DNA of 64,000 nucleotides, from NCBI RefSeq assembly GCF_014836875.1, contig NZ_JACSQC010000004.1, forward strand, positions 124,001 through 188,000, given 5' to 3'. Source of the stretch: Arthrobacter pullicola (GTDB lineage Bacteria > Actinomycetota > Actinomycetes > Actinomycetales > Micrococcaceae). Of the stretch, positions 1 to 10,858 are shown in pieces. The notes beneath the pieces are model-generated. The model was not told the origin of the DNA and ran no database searches. It saw only the letters and a program-made list of their open reading frames with translations. Position 1 is the stretch's first letter. Every line of letters starts with the position of its first letter. A program made the position numbers and the translations under genes.

Positions 1-972
1 GGAGCGTATCTGCGTGCAGACCTGACGGTCACCTTCGGTGCACCAAAGGCCGGACTGATGGCCGGCCCCGGCGCTGCAGCAGCCGGACAGATCGAGTGCG
101 TGGACATCGGCCTCTCCCCGCAGCTGCGAACCGCCGGCATCCAGCGGCTGGAGGACGCGGACATCGCGGATCTCCTCCGCCCCCCGGCGCCCGGGGACCA
201 TAAGTACAGCCGCGGAGTGCTCGGCATTGCTGCCGGTTCAACAAAGTATCCCGGCGCCGCCGTCCTGGCCACCGGCGCCGCTCTGGCCACCGGGGTGGGT
301 ATGGTCCGCTTTCTGGGACCGGAGCCGGTCTGCCAGCTGATCAACCTCCTGCACCCCGAAGCCGTCTGTTCCCAAGGCGGCGTGGCGCAGGCCCACGTCC
401 AGGCCTGGGCCGCGGGACCCGGCGCCGGTGAGGACGAAGGGCAGCTCCGCAGGGCGGTGGACGCCATGGCTTCGGGACTTCCCGCCGTGATCGACGCCGA
501 CGCGATCGCCGCCGCCGGGCCGGGCCTTGGCCCGCAGGTCATCCTGACACCGCACGCCGGGGAACTCACTGCGCTGCTCAACAGCCTGGGAAACCGCACT
601 GACCGGGCGGCCGTGGAAGGGGACCCGCTGAGCCATGTCCGCCACGCCGCGGACCTGACCGGAGCCACTGTGCTGCTCAAAGGCTGGGCCACCCTCGTGG
701 CCGCTCCCGGCGGGCCGGTCTACAGCCAGGCCGAAGCGACACCGTGGCTGGCGACCGCCGGCAGCGGCGACACACTCTCCGGAATCCTGGGCGCACTGCT
801 CGCCACTGACACCAGCGGCCCCGGCAGCCCCGGACATTACGCGCGGCTTGCCGCGGCGGCAGCGAGTATCCATGGCCGTGCAGGCACCCTTTCTGCGCGG
901 GGAGGTCCCGTGGAGGCCTCCGGTCTCCCGGCGAGCGTCCGCCGGGTCCTGGCCGGCTTTCTGCAGGATTGA
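1..972 (+). CDS. nnrD: Bifunctional NAD(P)H-hydrate epimerase/ADP-dependent dehydratase, 5' truncated by window
   Basis: The reading frame is open from base 1 and ends in TGA at 970-972, so the N-terminal epimerase part lies mostly outside the window. The first visible residues (ADLTVTFGAPKAGLM) are the typical end of a NnrE epimerase domain, followed by the linker and the dehydratase (YjeF C-terminal/NnrD) domain. That domain shows KYSRGVLGIAAGS, LTPHAGEL and the nucleotide-binding TAGSGDTLSGILGALL. The enzyme repairs hydrated NAD(P)H in the cytosol, the dehydratase step using ADP. In related actinobacteria it lies just before alr and tsaE; here the trehalose block, an AKR and a GNAT gene separate them. 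Confidence 0.93.
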   Translation, partial: GAYLRADLTVTFGAPKAGLMAGPGAAAAGQIECVDIGLSPQLRTAGIQRLEDADIADLLRPPAPGDHKYSRGVLGIAAGSTKYPGAAVLATGAALATGVGMVRFLGPEPVCQLINLLHPEAVCSQGGVAQAHVQAWAAGPGAGEDEGQLRRAVDAMASGLPAVIDADAIAAAGPGLGPQVILTPHAGELTALLNSLGNRTDRAAVEGDPLSHVRHAADLTGATVLLKGWATLVAAPGGPVYSQAEATPWLATAGSGDTLSGILGALLATDTSGPGSPGHYARLAAAAASIHGRAGTLSARGGPVEASGLPASVRRVLAGFLQD

Positions 973-1065
973 CCCGCGAGCACCGCGCCGCGGCGGCTGG
1001 CATACTGTAGAAAGTAAGCAGGCATAGTATTTGTCTGCCGCCCGCACAGCAGTCAGGAGCTCTGA

Positions 1066-3252
1066 ATGGAAGTCTGGCCCGGAGATGCATACCCGCTGGG
1101 TGCCACGTATGACGGCAACGGCACCAACTTCGCCCTCTACAGCGAGGTGGCGGAATCGGTAACGCTCTGTCTGTTCGATGAGGACGGGTCCGAATCGCGC
1201 ATTCCGCTGACCGAGGTGGACGGGTACGTCTGGCACTGTTATCTCCCGCATGTGGTCCCCGGCCAGCAATACGGCTACCGGGTGGACGGGCCCAACGATC
1301 CGGGCCAGGGCAACCGCTGCAACCCCAACAAGCTGCTCCTGGACCCGTATGCCAAGGCCGTCTCCGGGCAGATCGACTGGGATCAGTCGCTGTTCGGCTA
1401 CAACTTCGGCGATGAAGATTCCCGCAATGATGAAGACTCCGCCCCTCACATGATGAAGGGCGTGGTGATCAACCCGTTCTTCGACTGGGATGGGGACCGG
1501 CGCCCCCGCACCATGTACCACCAGTCGGTGATCTATGAGGCTCACGTCAAGGGGCTGACCGAGCTGCACCCCGAGGTCCCGGAGGAACAGCGCGGGACGT
1601 ACGCCGGCATCGCCCACCCCGCGGTGATCGCGCACCTGCAGAAACTGGGTGTGACCGCACTGGAACTGATGCCGGTTCACCAGTTCGTCAACGACTCAAC
1701 GCTGCAGGAAAAGGGCCTCTCCAACTACTGGGGCTACAACACCATCGGTTTCTTCGCTCCGCAGAACACCTACGGAGCCACCGGCGAGAACGGCCAGCAG
1801 GTCCAGGAATTCAAGGCGATGGTCAAAGCCCTCCACCTGGCCGGCATCGAAGTGATCCTGGATGTGGTCTACAACCACACGGCTGAAGGCAACCACCTGG
1901 GGCCCACACTCTCCTTCCGGGGCATCGACAATGCTGCGTATTACCGGCTTATGGAGGACGACAAGCGGTACTACATGGACTACACCGGCACGGGCAACTC
2001 CCTGAACGTCCGTAACCCGCACTCCCTGCAGCTGATCATGGATTCGCTGCGCTACTGGGTCACGGAAATGCATGTGGACGGCTTCCGCTTCGACCTCGCG
2101 TCCGCGCTGGCCCGGGAGTTTTACGACGTCGACAGGCTCTCCAGTTTCTTCGAACTGGTGCAGCAGGATCCGGTGGTCTCCCAGGTCAAGCTCATTGCCG
2201 AACCGTGGGACATCGGCCCCGGTGGCTACCAGGTGGGGAACTTCCCGCCGCAGTGGACGGAGTGGAACGGAAAATACCGGGACACGGTGCGGGACTTCTG
2301 GCGCGGCGAGCCCTCCACGCTGGGTGAGTTCGCGTCCCGGATCACCGGCTCGGCGGACCTATACGAAACCTCGGGCCGCCGCCCGGTGGCGTCCATCAAC
2401 TTTGTCACGGCCCATGACGGCTTTACCCTCCAGGATCTGGTCTCCTACAACGAAAAACACAACGAGGCCAACGGCGAAGACAACAACGACGGCGAATCCC
2501 ACAACCGTTCCTGGAACTGCGGAGTCGAAGGGCGCACCGACGATCCGCTGGTACTCTCACTGCGCGCCCGCCAGCAGCGCAACTTCCTGGCCACGCTGCT
2601 TTTGTCCCAGGGCGTGCCGATGATCGCCCACGGAGATGAGCTCGGCCGGACCCAAAAGGGCAACAACAACACCTACGCGCAGGACTCTGAGCTGAGCTGG
2701 ATCAACTGGGACCAAATGGACGCTCCGCTGATGGAGTTCGCCTCCGCGGTCAGCAAGCTCCGCGCCGAGCACCCGACGTTCCGCCGGCGGAGGTTCTTCG
2801 ACGGGCGTCCGGTCGCCCGGGGAGAGGGCGACGCGCTGCCGGACATTGTCTGGCTGAACGAGGACGGAAGTCCCATGCAGCCGGAGGACTGGGATACCCA
2901 GCTCGGCCGTTCGCTCGGTGTGTTCCTCAACGGGCAGGGCATCCCCGGCAACGACCGCCGCGGGCAGCCGATCACGGACCTGAACTTCCTGCTCTATTTC
3001 AATGCCGACGACGATCCGGTGACGGTGACGCTGCCCTCCCAGGAACACGGGGAGCTGTGGGACCAGGTGATCGATACTGCCGGTGAATACGCCGACTCGG
3101 AGCCCGTGGCTGCTGACAACAAGATTTCGGTTGCAGCGAAATCAATGGTGGTGCTGAGGCAGCACGTCCGCAACGAAGAGGTCCCTGACCACTCCGTCGC
3201 GGCGTCGCTGGCCGCACTTGCCGGAGCCAAGACACGGGAGAGCGCCGTATGA
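1066..3252 (+). CDS. glgX: Glycogen debranching enzyme GlgX
   Basis: A GH13 isoamylase-type enzyme of 728 residues that hydrolyses alpha-1,6 branches of glycogen. The N-terminal CBM48-like region contains [19 protein letters not shown]. The GH13 core has [14 protein letters not shown], the nucleophile D343 in [11 protein letters not shown], acid/base E379 in [13 protein letters not shown], and D451 in [10 protein letters not shown], followed by the GlgX-typical [15 protein letters not shown]. The ATG at 1066 is preceded by an AGGAGCT ribosome site. It overlaps treY by four bases (ATGA), so it is the first gene of a coupled glgX-treY-treZ unit that would supply linear maltodextrins for trehalose synthesis. 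Confidence 0.96.
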   Translation: MEVWPGDAYPLGATYDGNGTNFALYSEVAESVTLCLFDEDGSESRIPLTEVDGYVWHCYLPHVVPGQQYGYRVDGPNDPGQGNRCNPNKLLLDPYAKAVSGQIDWDQSLFGYNFGDEDSRNDEDSAPHMMKGVVINPFFDWDGDRRPRTMYHQSVIYEAHVKGLTELHPEVPEEQRGTYAGIAHPAVIAHLQKLGVTALELMPVHQFVNDSTLQEKGLSNYWGYNTIGFFAPQNTYGATGENGQQVQEFKAMVKALHLAGIEVILDVVYNHTAEGNHLGPTLSFRGIDNAAYYRLMEDDKRYYMDYTGTGNSLNVRNPHSLQLIMDSLRYWVTEMHVDGFRFDLASALAREFYDVDRLSSFFELVQQDPVVSQVKLIAEPWDIGPGGYQVGNFPPQWTEWNGKYRDTVRDFWRGEPSTLGEFASRITGSADLYETSGRRPVASINFVTAHDGFTLQDLVSYNEKHNEANGEDNNDGESHNRSWNCGVEGRTDDPLVLSLRARQQRNFLATLLLSQGVPMIAHGDELGRTQKGNNNTYAQDSELSWINWDQMDAPLMEFASAVSKLRAEHPTFRRRRFFDGRPVARGEGDALPDIVWLNEDGSPMQPEDWDTQLGRSLGVFLNGQGIPGNDRRGQPITDLNFLLYFNADDDPVTVTLPSQEHGELWDQVIDTAGEYADSEPVAADNKISVAAKSMVVLRQHVRNEEVPDHSVAASLAALAGAKTRESAV

Positions 3253-5579
3253 GAACCCCGCGGTCCACCTACCGGCTGCAGATCCATGCAGGGTTCACCC
3301 TTTACGACGCCGCTGACCTGGTCCCCTACCTCAGTGACCTGGGGACGGATTGGATCTATCTTTCCCCGCTGCTGACGGCGGAGGAGGGCTCGGCCCACGG
3401 TTATGACGTGACGGACCCGTCGGCGATAGATCCGGCCCGGGGCGGACCTGACGGCTTCCGCGCCTTGGCCGAGGCAGCCCACGCGGCGGGAATGCGGGTG
3501 CTGGTGGACATTGTGCCGAACCACATGGGGGTGGCGACTCCGCGCGCCAACCGCTGGTGGTGGTCCGTGCTGAGTGAGGGCCCGGCGTCGCGCTATGCCG
3601 AAGCCTTCGACATCGACTGGGCGGCCGGCGGCGGGAAACTGCGGCTTCCCATGCTGGGGGAGGGCGGCGATGAACTTGACCGGCTCCGGATCGAAGAGGG
3701 GGAGCTGCGGTACTACGACCACGCCTTTCCCATCGCGGACGGCACCTACCGGTCCGGGGACTCGCCGCAGGCCGTGCATGAGAGGCAGCACTACGAGCTG
3801 ATCAATTGGCGCCGTGCCGATGATGAGCTGAACTACCGCCGGTTCTTCGGCATCACCACGCTCGCTGGGGTGCGCGTGGAAGTGCCGTGGGTGTTCGAGG
3901 AAAGCCACGCCGAAATCCGGCGGTGGTTCCGGGAGGGGCTGGCCGACGGGCTCCGGATCGACCATCCGGATGGGCTGGCCGATCCGGCGGGATACCTGCA
4001 GCGCCTGGCGGAGCTGACCGGGGGCGCGTATGTCCTGGTGGAAAAAATTCTTGAACACGAGGAGGCTCTGCCGGAGAGCTGGCCCGTCGCGGGAACCACC
4101 GGTTATGACGCGCTCGCCGACGTGGACCGGCTCTTTATTGACCCGGCTGCTGCACCCGCGCTGAGCGCAGCTTCCGGGGCCGGACCGTACCGGGACTTGA
4201 TCCACGACACCAAACGTGCGGTCGCAGACGGGCTGCTGCACTCCGAAGTGCAGCGGCTGGCCCGGCTGGTCCCGGCAGAGACGGGGATGGACACTGTCAC
4301 GGCAGCGGATGCCTTCGCCGAACTGCTGGCCTGCTTCCCCGTCTACCGCAGCTACCTTCCCGACGGTGCCGTGTATCTGGAGGAGGCGGGCCGTGCCGCC
4401 AAAGTCCGCCGGCCGGACCTCGAAGCTGCGATCGACACGCTCCTTCCGCTGCTGGCCGGCGGGGAAGCAGCGGGGACACAGCCGGGCACGGGCCTCAACG
4501 AACTGGCCCTGCGGTTCCAGCAGACCTCCGGCATGGTCATGGCCAAGGGTGTCGAGGACACGGCGTTCTACCGGTACACGCGGCTCACTTCGCTGAACGA
4601 AGTTGGGGCAGATCCGTCGATTTTCGCGCTCGAACCCTACGACCTGCACCTGCGGATGCTCCGGCGGCAGCAGGAGCTCCCCGCGTCAATGACTGTGCTC
4701 AGCACCCATGACACCAAGCGGAGCGAAGACACGCGGGCCCGGATCAGTGTCCTGTCCGAACTGCCGCAGGAATGGACAGATACCGTCACCGAGCTTGATC
4801 GACTCCTCCCGCTGGGGGACCGGGACCTAGCGGACCTGCTCTGGCAGGCATTCGTTGGTGCCTGGCCGCTGGAGCGGGACCGGGCTCACGCCTACGCCGA
4901 GAAGGCGGCCCGGGAAGCCGGACACAGCACCAGCTGGACCTCGCCCGACGAGGCTTTCGAGAAGCAGCTCCATGCGCTGGTGGATGCCGCGTACGACCAC
5001 CCGGATGTCCGTGCCATTGTGGTGTCCTTCGCGGAACGCATTACGCAGGCGGGACGCTCCAACGCCCTGGGCGCCAAACTGGTGCAGCTGACCATGCCCG
5101 GCGTTCCGGACGTCTACCAGGGAACTGAGCTGTGGGACCACTCGCTGGTGGACCCGGACAACCGCCGTCCGGTCGATTTCGATCTGCGTGCCCGGATAGC
5201 CGCCAGCCAACCCCGGGAAATCAGTGTGGTGCCGCCCATCGACGAGTCCGGGGCCGCCAAATTCCTGGTGACCCGGGAAGCCCTGCGGCTGCGCCGCGGC
5301 CGTCCGGAACTGTTTACCGGCTATACCGCGCTGAGCGTGGAGGGACCGGCCTCGAAGCACCTCTTCGGGTTTGACCGGGGAGGGGTCCTGACGCTGGTCA
5401 CCCGGCTGCCGCTCGGACTGGCAGCAGCCGGCGGATGGAACGGAACAACGGTGCAGCTGCCCGCCGGCACCTACCGGAACCGGCTCACGGGAGCGGCCCA
5501 CAGCGGCGGCGAGACGGATGTGGAAACCCTGTTCAGCACCTATCCCGTGGCGCTCCTGGCACTGGAGGGGGAACCGTGA
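3249..5579 (+). CDS. treY: Malto-oligosyltrehalose synthase TreY
   Basis: A 776-residue GH13 enzyme that converts the reducing-end alpha-1,4 bond of maltodextrins into an alpha,alpha-1,1 bond. Visible GH13 motifs are [11 protein letters not shown], the nucleophile D238 in [13 protein letters not shown], acid/base E265 in [11 protein letters not shown], and D488 in [11 protein letters not shown]. The long spacer between the second and third motifs ([15 protein letters not shown]) and the N-terminal [13 protein letters not shown] are typical of TreY. The start overlaps the glgX stop (ATGA) and the end overlaps the treZ start (GTGA), which suggests translational coupling across the operon. Confidence 0.97.
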   Translation: MRTPRSTYRLQIHAGFTLYDAADLVPYLSDLGTDWIYLSPLLTAEEGSAHGYDVTDPSAIDPARGGPDGFRALAEAAHAAGMRVLVDIVPNHMGVATPRANRWWWSVLSEGPASRYAEAFDIDWAAGGGKLRLPMLGEGGDELDRLRIEEGELRYYDHAFPIADGTYRSGDSPQAVHERQHYELINWRRADDELNYRRFFGITTLAGVRVEVPWVFEESHAEIRRWFREGLADGLRIDHPDGLADPAGYLQRLAELTGGAYVLVEKILEHEEALPESWPVAGTTGYDALADVDRLFIDPAAAPALSAASGAGPYRDLIHDTKRAVADGLLHSEVQRLARLVPAETGMDTVTAADAFAELLACFPVYRSYLPDGAVYLEEAGRAAKVRRPDLEAAIDTLLPLLAGGEAAGTQPGTGLNELALRFQQTSGMVMAKGVEDTAFYRYTRLTSLNEVGADPSIFALEPYDLHLRMLRRQQELPASMTVLSTHDTKRSEDTRARISVLSELPQEWTDTVTELDRLLPLGDRDLADLLWQAFVGAWPLERDRAHAYAEKAAREAGHSTSWTSPDEAFEKQLHALVDAAYDHPDVRAIVVSFAERITQAGRSNALGAKLVQLTMPGVPDVYQGTELWDHSLVDPDNRRPVDFDLRARIAASQPREISVVPPIDESGAAKFLVTREALRLRRGRPELFTGYTALSVEGPASKHLFGFDRGGVLTLVTRLPLGLAAAGGWNGTTVQLPAGTYRNRLTGAAHSGGETDVETLFSTYPVALLALEGEP

Positions 5580-7321
5580 ACTCTGACTTCGATGTGTGGG
5601 CACCCAACGCGGACACCATGAGGCTCCTGGCCGATGGCCGGGAACTCCAGATGAGCCCCGGACAGGACGGGTGGTGGCACGTCCAGCACGCGGCGCTGGA
5701 CGGCGATATTGATTATGGCTACCTCATCGACGAGGACACCACCCCGGTTCCCGACCCCCGCTCACGCCGCCAGCCGAACGGCGTCCATGGTCTCTCCCGC
5801 ACCTTCGACCCGGATGCCTATGAATGGCACGACACCGGCTGGTCCCCGCCCGGGCTGAACGGCGGGGCCATTTACGAACTCCACGTAGGGACGTTCACCC
5901 CGGAGGGCACGCTGGATGCGGCCGCCGGAAAGCTGGACTACCTCGCGGACCTTGGTGTTCAGTACGTCGAGCTGATGCCGGTGAATGCCTTCAACGGCAC
6001 CCACAACTGGGGCTACGACGGTGTGCTCTGGTACGCGGTCCACGAAGGCTACGGCGGTCCCCACGCGTACCAGCGGTTCGTGGATGCAGCCCACTCCCGG
6101 GGCCTGGGCGTCATCCAGGACGTCGTTTACAACCATTTGGGACCCAGCGGCAACTATCTGCCGAGGTTCGGTCCCTACCTGCACCAGGACAACGGCAATG
6201 ACTGGGGAGACTCGGTCAACCTTGACGGACCGCTCTCCGATACCGTCCGCCAGTTCATCCTGGAGAACGTGGAGATGTGGTTCCGGGACTACCACGTGGA
6301 CGGGCTCCGGCTGGATGCGGTCCACGCCCTCAGGGACGAGCGGGCCCTGCATATCCTCGAGGAGATGGCGGCCCGGGTCGACAACCTGGCTGCAGACCTC
6401 GGCAGTGAACTGTTCCTAATCGCTGAATCGGATTTGAACAACCCTCGGCTGATCACCCCGCGGAACCGTGGCGGATACGGCCTCGACGGGCAGTGGGCGG
6501 ACGATTTCCACCACGCTGCGCACAGCAACCTCACCGGTGAAAACGGCGGCTACTACGCAGACTTCGATTCCCTGGGAGCCCTGGCCAAGGTGCTCCAGGA
6601 CGGCTTTTTCCACGACGGCTCGTACTCTTCGTTCCGGCAGCGCAGCCACGGCAGGCCCCTGGACAAAGGCGTGCACAACGCCAACCAGCTGGTTGTAGCG
6701 GTGCAGAACCATGACCAGATCGGGAACCGGGCGGCGGGGGACAGATTGACGCAGAGCCTCGGTTACGAAGAGCTGGCGCTCGCAGCCGTGCTGAACCTGA
6801 CATCTTCCTTTACGCCCATGATCTTTATGGGCGAGGAGTTCGGGGCTTCGACGCCGTGGCAGTTCTTCACCTCCCATCCGGAGCAGGAGCTCGGCCGGGC
6901 AACCGCGGAGGGCCGGCTGAGGGAATTCGCCCGGATGGGCTGGGACCCCTCGCTGGTTCCGGATCCACAGGATCCGCAGACATTCCAGAACTCCAAACTG
7001 GACTGGTCGGAAGCCGGCGTCGGCGCTCACGCCCGGCTCCACCGGCTCTACCGGGACCTTCTGGCACTGCGCCGGACGGTCCCTGATCTGAGGGAACCCG
7101 GCTTCCGGAACATCGTCGTCGAGTTCGATGAGGCTTCGCGCTGGCTCACCGTCCTGCGCGGCCGGACCACCGTCGTTTTGAACTTTGCGGACTCACCGTG
7201 CAAGGTGCCGCTGCCGCTGCAGGAACCGGTGAAGGTACTCCTTGAAACGGGACCCGCGGTTTCCCGCGGGGGCGCCATCCAGCTCCCTGCCTATGGGGCG
7301 GCAATCGTCTCCGGCAGCTGA
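5576..7321 (+). CDS. treZ: Malto-oligosyltrehalose trehalohydrolase TreZ
   Basis: A 581-residue GH13 enzyme that releases trehalose from maltooligosyl-trehalose. The GTG at 5576 is chosen because it overlaps the treY stop and has GGAGGGG just upstream; the frame is open further 5' but that part overlaps treY. It starts with the CBM48-like [17 protein letters not shown]13 motifs are [14 protein letters not shown], nucleophile D247 in LRLDAVHAL, acid/base E284 in [10 protein letters not shown], and [10 protein letters not shown]. With glgX and treY it makes the complete glycogen-to-trehalose route, usually linked to osmotic and desiccation tolerance and carbon storage. Confidence 0.96.
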   Translation: MNSDFDVWAPNADTMRLLADGRELQMSPGQDGWWHVQHAALDGDIDYGYLIDEDTTPVPDPRSRRQPNGVHGLSRTFDPDAYEWHDTGWSPPGLNGGAIYELHVGTFTPEGTLDAAAGKLDYLADLGVQYVELMPVNAFNGTHNWGYDGVLWYAVHEGYGGPHAYQRFVDAAHSRGLGVIQDVVYNHLGPSGNYLPRFGPYLHQDNGNDWGDSVNLDGPLSDTVRQFILENVEMWFRDYHVDGLRLDAVHALRDERALHILEEMAARVDNLAADLGSELFLIAESDLNNPRLITPRNRGGYGLDGQWADDFHHAAHSNLTGENGGYYADFDSLGALAKVLQDGFFHDGSYSSFRQRSHGRPLDKGVHNANQLVVAVQNHDQIGNRAAGDRLTQSLGYEELALAAVLNLTSSFTPMIFMGEEFGASTPWQFFTSHPEQELGRATAEGRLREFARMGWDPSLVPDPQDPQTFQNSKLDWSEAGVGAHARLHRLYRDLLALRRTVPDLREPGFRNIVVEFDEASRWLTVLRGRTTVVLNFADSPCKVPLPLQEPVKVLLETGPAVSRGGAIQLPAYGAAIVSGS

Positions 7322-7386
7322 GAACCGGCGCAGGACACCGGCGGAAGGTGCTCGATTCGCTGCCGTCAGGATGGCAGGATGATGCC

Positions 7387-8433
7387 ATGACCCACACTCC
7401 CGCACAGAACCGTTACGACTCGATGCCCTACCGCCGCGTTGGCAGCAGCGGCCTGCTGCTGCCGGCCGTTTCGCTGGGCCTGTGGCATAACTTTGGTGAT
7501 GACAGGGAGTTCGGCACGCAGCGCGCCATCCTCCGCCGGGCCTTTGACCTGGGGGTAACGCACTTCGACCTGGCCAATAATTACGGACCGCCTGCCGGTT
7601 CGGCTGAGACGAACTTCGGGCGCCATCTCCGGGACGATTTCCGGCCCTACCGCGACGAACTGGTCATCTCCACCAAGGCAGGCTACGACATGTGGCCCGG
7701 ACCGTACGGCAGCTGGGGCTCACGCAAATACCTGCTGTCCAGCCTGGACCAGTCCCTGGAGCGCATGGGCCTGGACTACGTCGACATCTTCTACAGCCAC
7801 CGCCCGGACCCCGAAACGCCGCTGGAAGAGACCATGGGAGCCCTGGACACAGCCGTCCGCTCCGGCCGTGCGCTCTATGCAGGCATCTCCTCCTATTCCC
7901 CGGAGAAAACGCTGGAGGCCGCCCGCATCCTGCGTGAGATGGGCACACCGCTGCTGATCCACCAGCCCTCTTACTCCATGCTCAACCGCTGGGTGGAAAA
8001 GGGGGAGCCGAACCTGTTCCAGGCACTCGAAGAAGTTGGGGCAGGTGCCATCGCCTTCTCACCGCTGGCCCAGGGCCTGCTGACCAGCAAGTATCTTGGC
8101 GGAGTTCCAGAGGGATCCCGCGCCGCAGCAGGCAAGTCCCTGGACCCGGCCCAGCTCTCCGAGGAGAACCTTGAGCGGGTGCGCGGATTGAACCGCATCG
8201 CGCAAGCGCGGAACCAGAGCCTCGCCCAGATGGCCATCGCCTGGGTACTGCGGCCGCAGGCCGGCGCCAGCACCGTGGCATCCGCCCTCGTTGGGGCATC
8301 CAGCGTGGGACAGCTTGAAGACAGCCTTGCTGCCGTGCAGAACCTGGACTTCTCCAGCCAGGAACTGAGTGAGATCGACACATATGCCAAGGATGCGGAT
8401 ATCAACCTGTGGGCCGCAGCGCTGGATGCCTGA
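7387..8433 (+). CDS. Aldo/keto reductase, L-glyceraldehyde 3-phosphate reductase-like
   Basis: A 348-residue NADPH-dependent aldo/keto reductase of the YghZ/GpmR-like branch (AKR14). The N-terminus MPYRRVGSSGLLLPAVSLGLWHNFG is followed by THFDLANNYGPPAGSAE (catalytic Asp and Tyr), STKAGYDMWPGPYG (catalytic Lys and the YghZ-type insert) and DIFYSHRPDPETPLEE (catalytic His). NADPH contacts are in ALVGASSVGQLEDSL near the end. The frame is open to a GTG 39 bases upstream, but ATG 7387 gives the family-like N-terminus and has a weak GGCAGGATG ribosome site. It could be a general carbonyl-detoxifying enzyme; the substrate is not evident. Confidence 0.88.
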   Translation: MTHTPAQNRYDSMPYRRVGSSGLLLPAVSLGLWHNFGDDREFGTQRAILRRAFDLGVTHFDLANNYGPPAGSAETNFGRHLRDDFRPYRDELVISTKAGYDMWPGPYGSWGSRKYLLSSLDQSLERMGLDYVDIFYSHRPDPETPLEETMGALDTAVRSGRALYAGISSYSPEKTLEAARILREMGTPLLIHQPSYSMLNRWVEKGEPNLFQALEEVGAGAIAFSPLAQGLLTSKYLGGVPEGSRAAAGKSLDPAQLSEENLERVRGLNRIAQARNQSLAQMAIAWVLRPQAGASTVASALVGASSVGQLEDSLAAVQNLDFSSQELSEIDTYAKDADINLWAAALDA

Positions 8434-8449
8434 TCCTGCGGGAGGGAAC

Positions 8450-8956
8450 GTGACGCTCACCATCAGGGAAGCCACCGGTGCGGACTGGCCGCAGATCTGG
8501 ACTTTGATGGAGCCAATTGTCCGGGCGGGAGAGACCTACTGCTGGGACCGGGACCTGGACGACGACGGCGCCCGCCGGCTGTGGTTCGAACCGGCGCCGG
8601 CGCGCGTCTACGCAGCCGTGGAGGACGGCCGGATCCTCGGCACCGCCACGCTGCACCCCAACCGGGGCGGCGGAGGCAGCCATGTTGCCAACGCCTCCTT
8701 CATGACGGACCCTGCGGCGTCGGGCCGGGGCATCGCCCGGGCCCTTGCAGCGCATGTCCTGGCGGAAGCAGCAGCCCAGGGCTACCTCGCCATGCAGTTC
8801 AACGCGGTGGTGGAAACGAACGTCCGGGCCGTCGCCCTCTGGCAGTCCCTGGGATTCCGGATCCTGACCACCGTTCCGCGGTCCTTCCGGCACCCCTCGG
8901 CAGGGCTGACCGGACTCCACATCATGCATAAGGACCTCACGGAGGATGGAGAATGA
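8450..8956 (+). CDS. GNAT family N-acetyltransferase
   Basis: A 168-residue single-domain GNAT acetyltransferase. It opens with LTIREATGADWPQIWTLM, has the acetyl-CoA loop ASGRGIARALAAHVL near residue 95, and ends with NVRAVALWQSLGFRIL, the usual motif B. GTG 8450 is chosen because GGGAGGGAA lies directly upstream; an ATG at 8426 is in frame but lacks a ribosome site. The best guess is a small-molecule (amine or amino-acid analogue) acetyltransferase. The stop is 34 bases before the alr start, so the two could be co-transcribed. Confidence 0.8.
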   Translation: MTLTIREATGADWPQIWTLMEPIVRAGETYCWDRDLDDDGARRLWFEPAPARVYAAVEDGRILGTATLHPNRGGGGSHVANASFMTDPAASGRGIARALAAHVLAEAAAQGYLAMQFNAVVETNVRAVALWQSLGFRILTTVPRSFRHPSAGLTGLHIMHKDLTEDGE

Positions 8957-8990
8957 ACCGGGCCGGTGCCGTCAATGGGAGAATAGAGCC

Positions 8991-10196
8991 GTGAATTATC
9001 TCGAAGCTGTTCCCCCGGCGGAGCGTACCGCCGTCGTCGACCTCGCCGCGATCCGGCACAACATCCGCCACCTCGCAGAGCTCGTAAAGCCCGCCCGGCT
9101 GATGGCGGTCGTCAAGGCGGACGCCTACGGGCACGGCGCCCTCGAAGTAGCGCGCACTGCTGTGGACGCCGGTGCGGCCTGGCTCGGCACCGCACACATT
9201 TCCGAGGCGCTCGCACTGCGCACCGGGGGAATTTCGGCGCCGCTCATGGCCTGGCTGCATACGGCGGAGAGCGACTTTTCCGCAGCTGTTGCCGCTAACA
9301 TCGACATCGGCATCTCCGGGTGGGAATTGGAAGCCGTGGTGGCCGCCGCACGCGAACTGGAAGTGCCGGCCCGGGTCCACCTGAAAATCGATACCGGTCT
9401 GGGCCGCAACGGCTGCCCGGAAGAACTCTGGGAGTCCTTCGTGGGGCAGGCACTTGCCTACCAGGAGGACGGACTGCTGAGAGTCGTGGGGATCTTCTCC
9501 CACCTCGCAGTCGCGGATGAGCCGCAGCGAAGGGAGACGGATGCGCAGCTGCAGAAGTTCCGTGACGCGGTTGCCGTTGCTGAGGACGCCGGCGTGGACC
9601 ACGAGGTCCGCCATATTGCCAATACCCCGGCAGCGCTGTCCCGCCCGGACTCCCACTTCGACATGGTCCGCATCGGCCTCGGAATGTATGGGCTCTCGCC
9701 GTTCCCCGGCCAGGGCGCGGCCGAACTGGGCCTGCGTCCGGCGATGACCCTGAAAACCACCATTGCCAACTGCAAGGCCGTTCCCGCCGGGCAAGGCGTG
9801 TCCTACGGACTGCACTATAAAACGGCCGAGCCCACCACGCTGGCGCTGGTTCCCATGGGCTACGCGGACGGCGTCCCCCGGGTTGCCACGGGCGGACCTG
9901 TCCTGGTGGACGGGGAAGTATTTCCGGTGGTCGGCAGGATCGCCATGGACCAGATGGTCATCGACCTCGGGCGGACCGGGATCGCCGGCACACCGGAATC
10001 CTTCGTGGGCAAGGAAGCCGTGCTCTTTGGCGGCGAGGGCGCTCCCAGCGTCGATGAATGGGCGGCGGCCAGCGGGTCCATCAACTATGAAATCATCACC
10101 CGGATCAGCGGACGGGTCACGCGCAGCTACGTGGATTCCGACGCACCGGCAGCATCCGGGTCCGCCACCGCAGCGGCCGGGTCCGTGCTTCCATGA
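8991..10196 (+). CDS. alr: Alanine racemase
   Basis: A 401-residue PLP enzyme that makes D-alanine for peptidoglycan. K42 in MAVVKADAYGHGA is the PLP lysine, and Y272 in GVSYGLHY is the second catalytic base. Further family motifs are HLKIDTGLGRNG, RIGLGMYGLSP, and MGYADGVPR near the end. GTG 8991 is chosen because GGGAGA precedes it and the protein then starts at the family-like AVPPAERTAVVDLAAIRHN. An in-frame ATG at 8946 sits directly against GGAGG with no spacing. It overlaps tsaE by four bases (ATGA), the usual actinobacterial alr-tsaE pair. Confidence 0.94.
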   Translation: MNYLEAVPPAERTAVVDLAAIRHNIRHLAELVKPARLMAVVKADAYGHGALEVARTAVDAGAAWLGTAHISEALALRTGGISAPLMAWLHTAESDFSAAVAANIDIGISGWELEAVVAAARELEVPARVHLKIDTGLGRNGCPEELWESFVGQALAYQEDGLLRVVGIFSHLAVADEPQRRETDAQLQKFRDAVAVAEDAGVDHEVRHIANTPAALSRPDSHFDMVRIGLGMYGLSPFPGQGAAELGLRPAMTLKTTIANCKAVPAGQGVSYGLHYKTAEPTTLALVPMGYADGVPRVATGGPVLVDGEVFPVVGRIAMDQMVIDLGRTGIAGTPESFVGKEAVLFGGEGAPSVDEWAAASGSINYEIITRISGRVTRSYVDSDAPAASGSATAAAGSVLP

Positions 10197-10753
10197 CGGG
10201 TGCACAGGGCACAGCAGCCTGGGAACTCGAGCTGCGAACCACGTCCGCGGCCGGGACCCAGGACGTGGCCAAACGTTTGGGAGCGGAGCTGCGTCCCGGC
10301 GACCTGCTGCTCCTGACCGGTGAACTCGGCGCCGGCAAGACCACGTTCACCCAGGGACTCGGTGAAGGCCTCGGCGTGCGGGCCGGTATTATCTCGCCGA
10401 CCTTTGTCCTGGTGCGCATCCATCCCGCCCTCGGCTCCGGACCGGACCTGGTGCACGTCGATGCCTACCGGCTCGGATCCGCTGCGGAAATCGACGACAT
10501 CGACCTGGAAAACACCATGGATACCGCCGTGACGGTGGTGGAGTGGGGACAGGGCATGGTCGAGCACCTGGCGGAGAGCCGCCTTGAGGTGACCCTCCTG
10601 CGGGCCACTGGCGGACAGACGGGCACTGAGGGTGGCCTGGTCACGGACTTCTCCACGGACTTCTCCACGGAGGACGACGCAGAGGAGCGCACCATCCGCA
10701 TTGCCGGGTACGGGCCGCGCTGGGCGTCGGCTCCAAACCTGGACGGTTCCTGA
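10193..10753 (+). CDS. tsaE: tRNA t6A biosynthesis ATPase TsaE
   Basis: The ATPase subunit of the TsaBDE complex that makes threonylcarbamoyl-adenosine-37 in ANN-decoding tRNAs. K49 of the Walker A motif LTGELGAGKTTFTQGL is visible, followed by ISPTFVLVRIHP and LVHVDAYRLGSAAEIDDI; VTVVEWGQGM is the typical C-terminal motif. The protein has 186 residues, longer than average because of a C-terminal extension with a duplicated DFST-DFST encoded by a 12-base direct repeat near 10648-10671. It overlaps alr. The partners tsaB and tsaD lie downstream beyond an accessory cluster. Confidence 0.95.
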   Translation: MTGAQGTAAWELELRTTSAAGTQDVAKRLGAELRPGDLLLLTGELGAGKTTFTQGLGEGLGVRAGIISPTFVLVRIHPALGSGPDLVHVDAYRLGSAAEIDDIDLENTMDTAVTVVEWGQGMVEHLAESRLEVTLLRATGGQTGTEGGLVTDFSTDFSTEDDAEERTIRIAGYGPRWASAPNLDGS

Positions 10754-10858
10754 CACTGCTTCTGCCCCCTGACATGGGCAGTTCTCCCCATCGCAGGCCG
10801 CCGCGGCACTGGATAAGCTTGCTGGACAGGCAATCCTGGTGAGCTTTTGGGGGAGGAC

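Noticed and set aside
238-1680. Long minus-strand open frame of 480 codons across nnrD and glgX
   Set aside because: It is antisense to two clear enzymes and is the usual result of G/C third-position bias; the translation shows no motif.
2994-4649. Minus-strand open frame of 551 codons over glgX/treY
   Set aside because: Shadow of treY; no recognisable domain and no start context.
10754-10858. Terminator between tsaE and the accessory cluster
   Set aside because: Only a six-base stem (CTGCCC/GGGCAG) was found, too weak to support.
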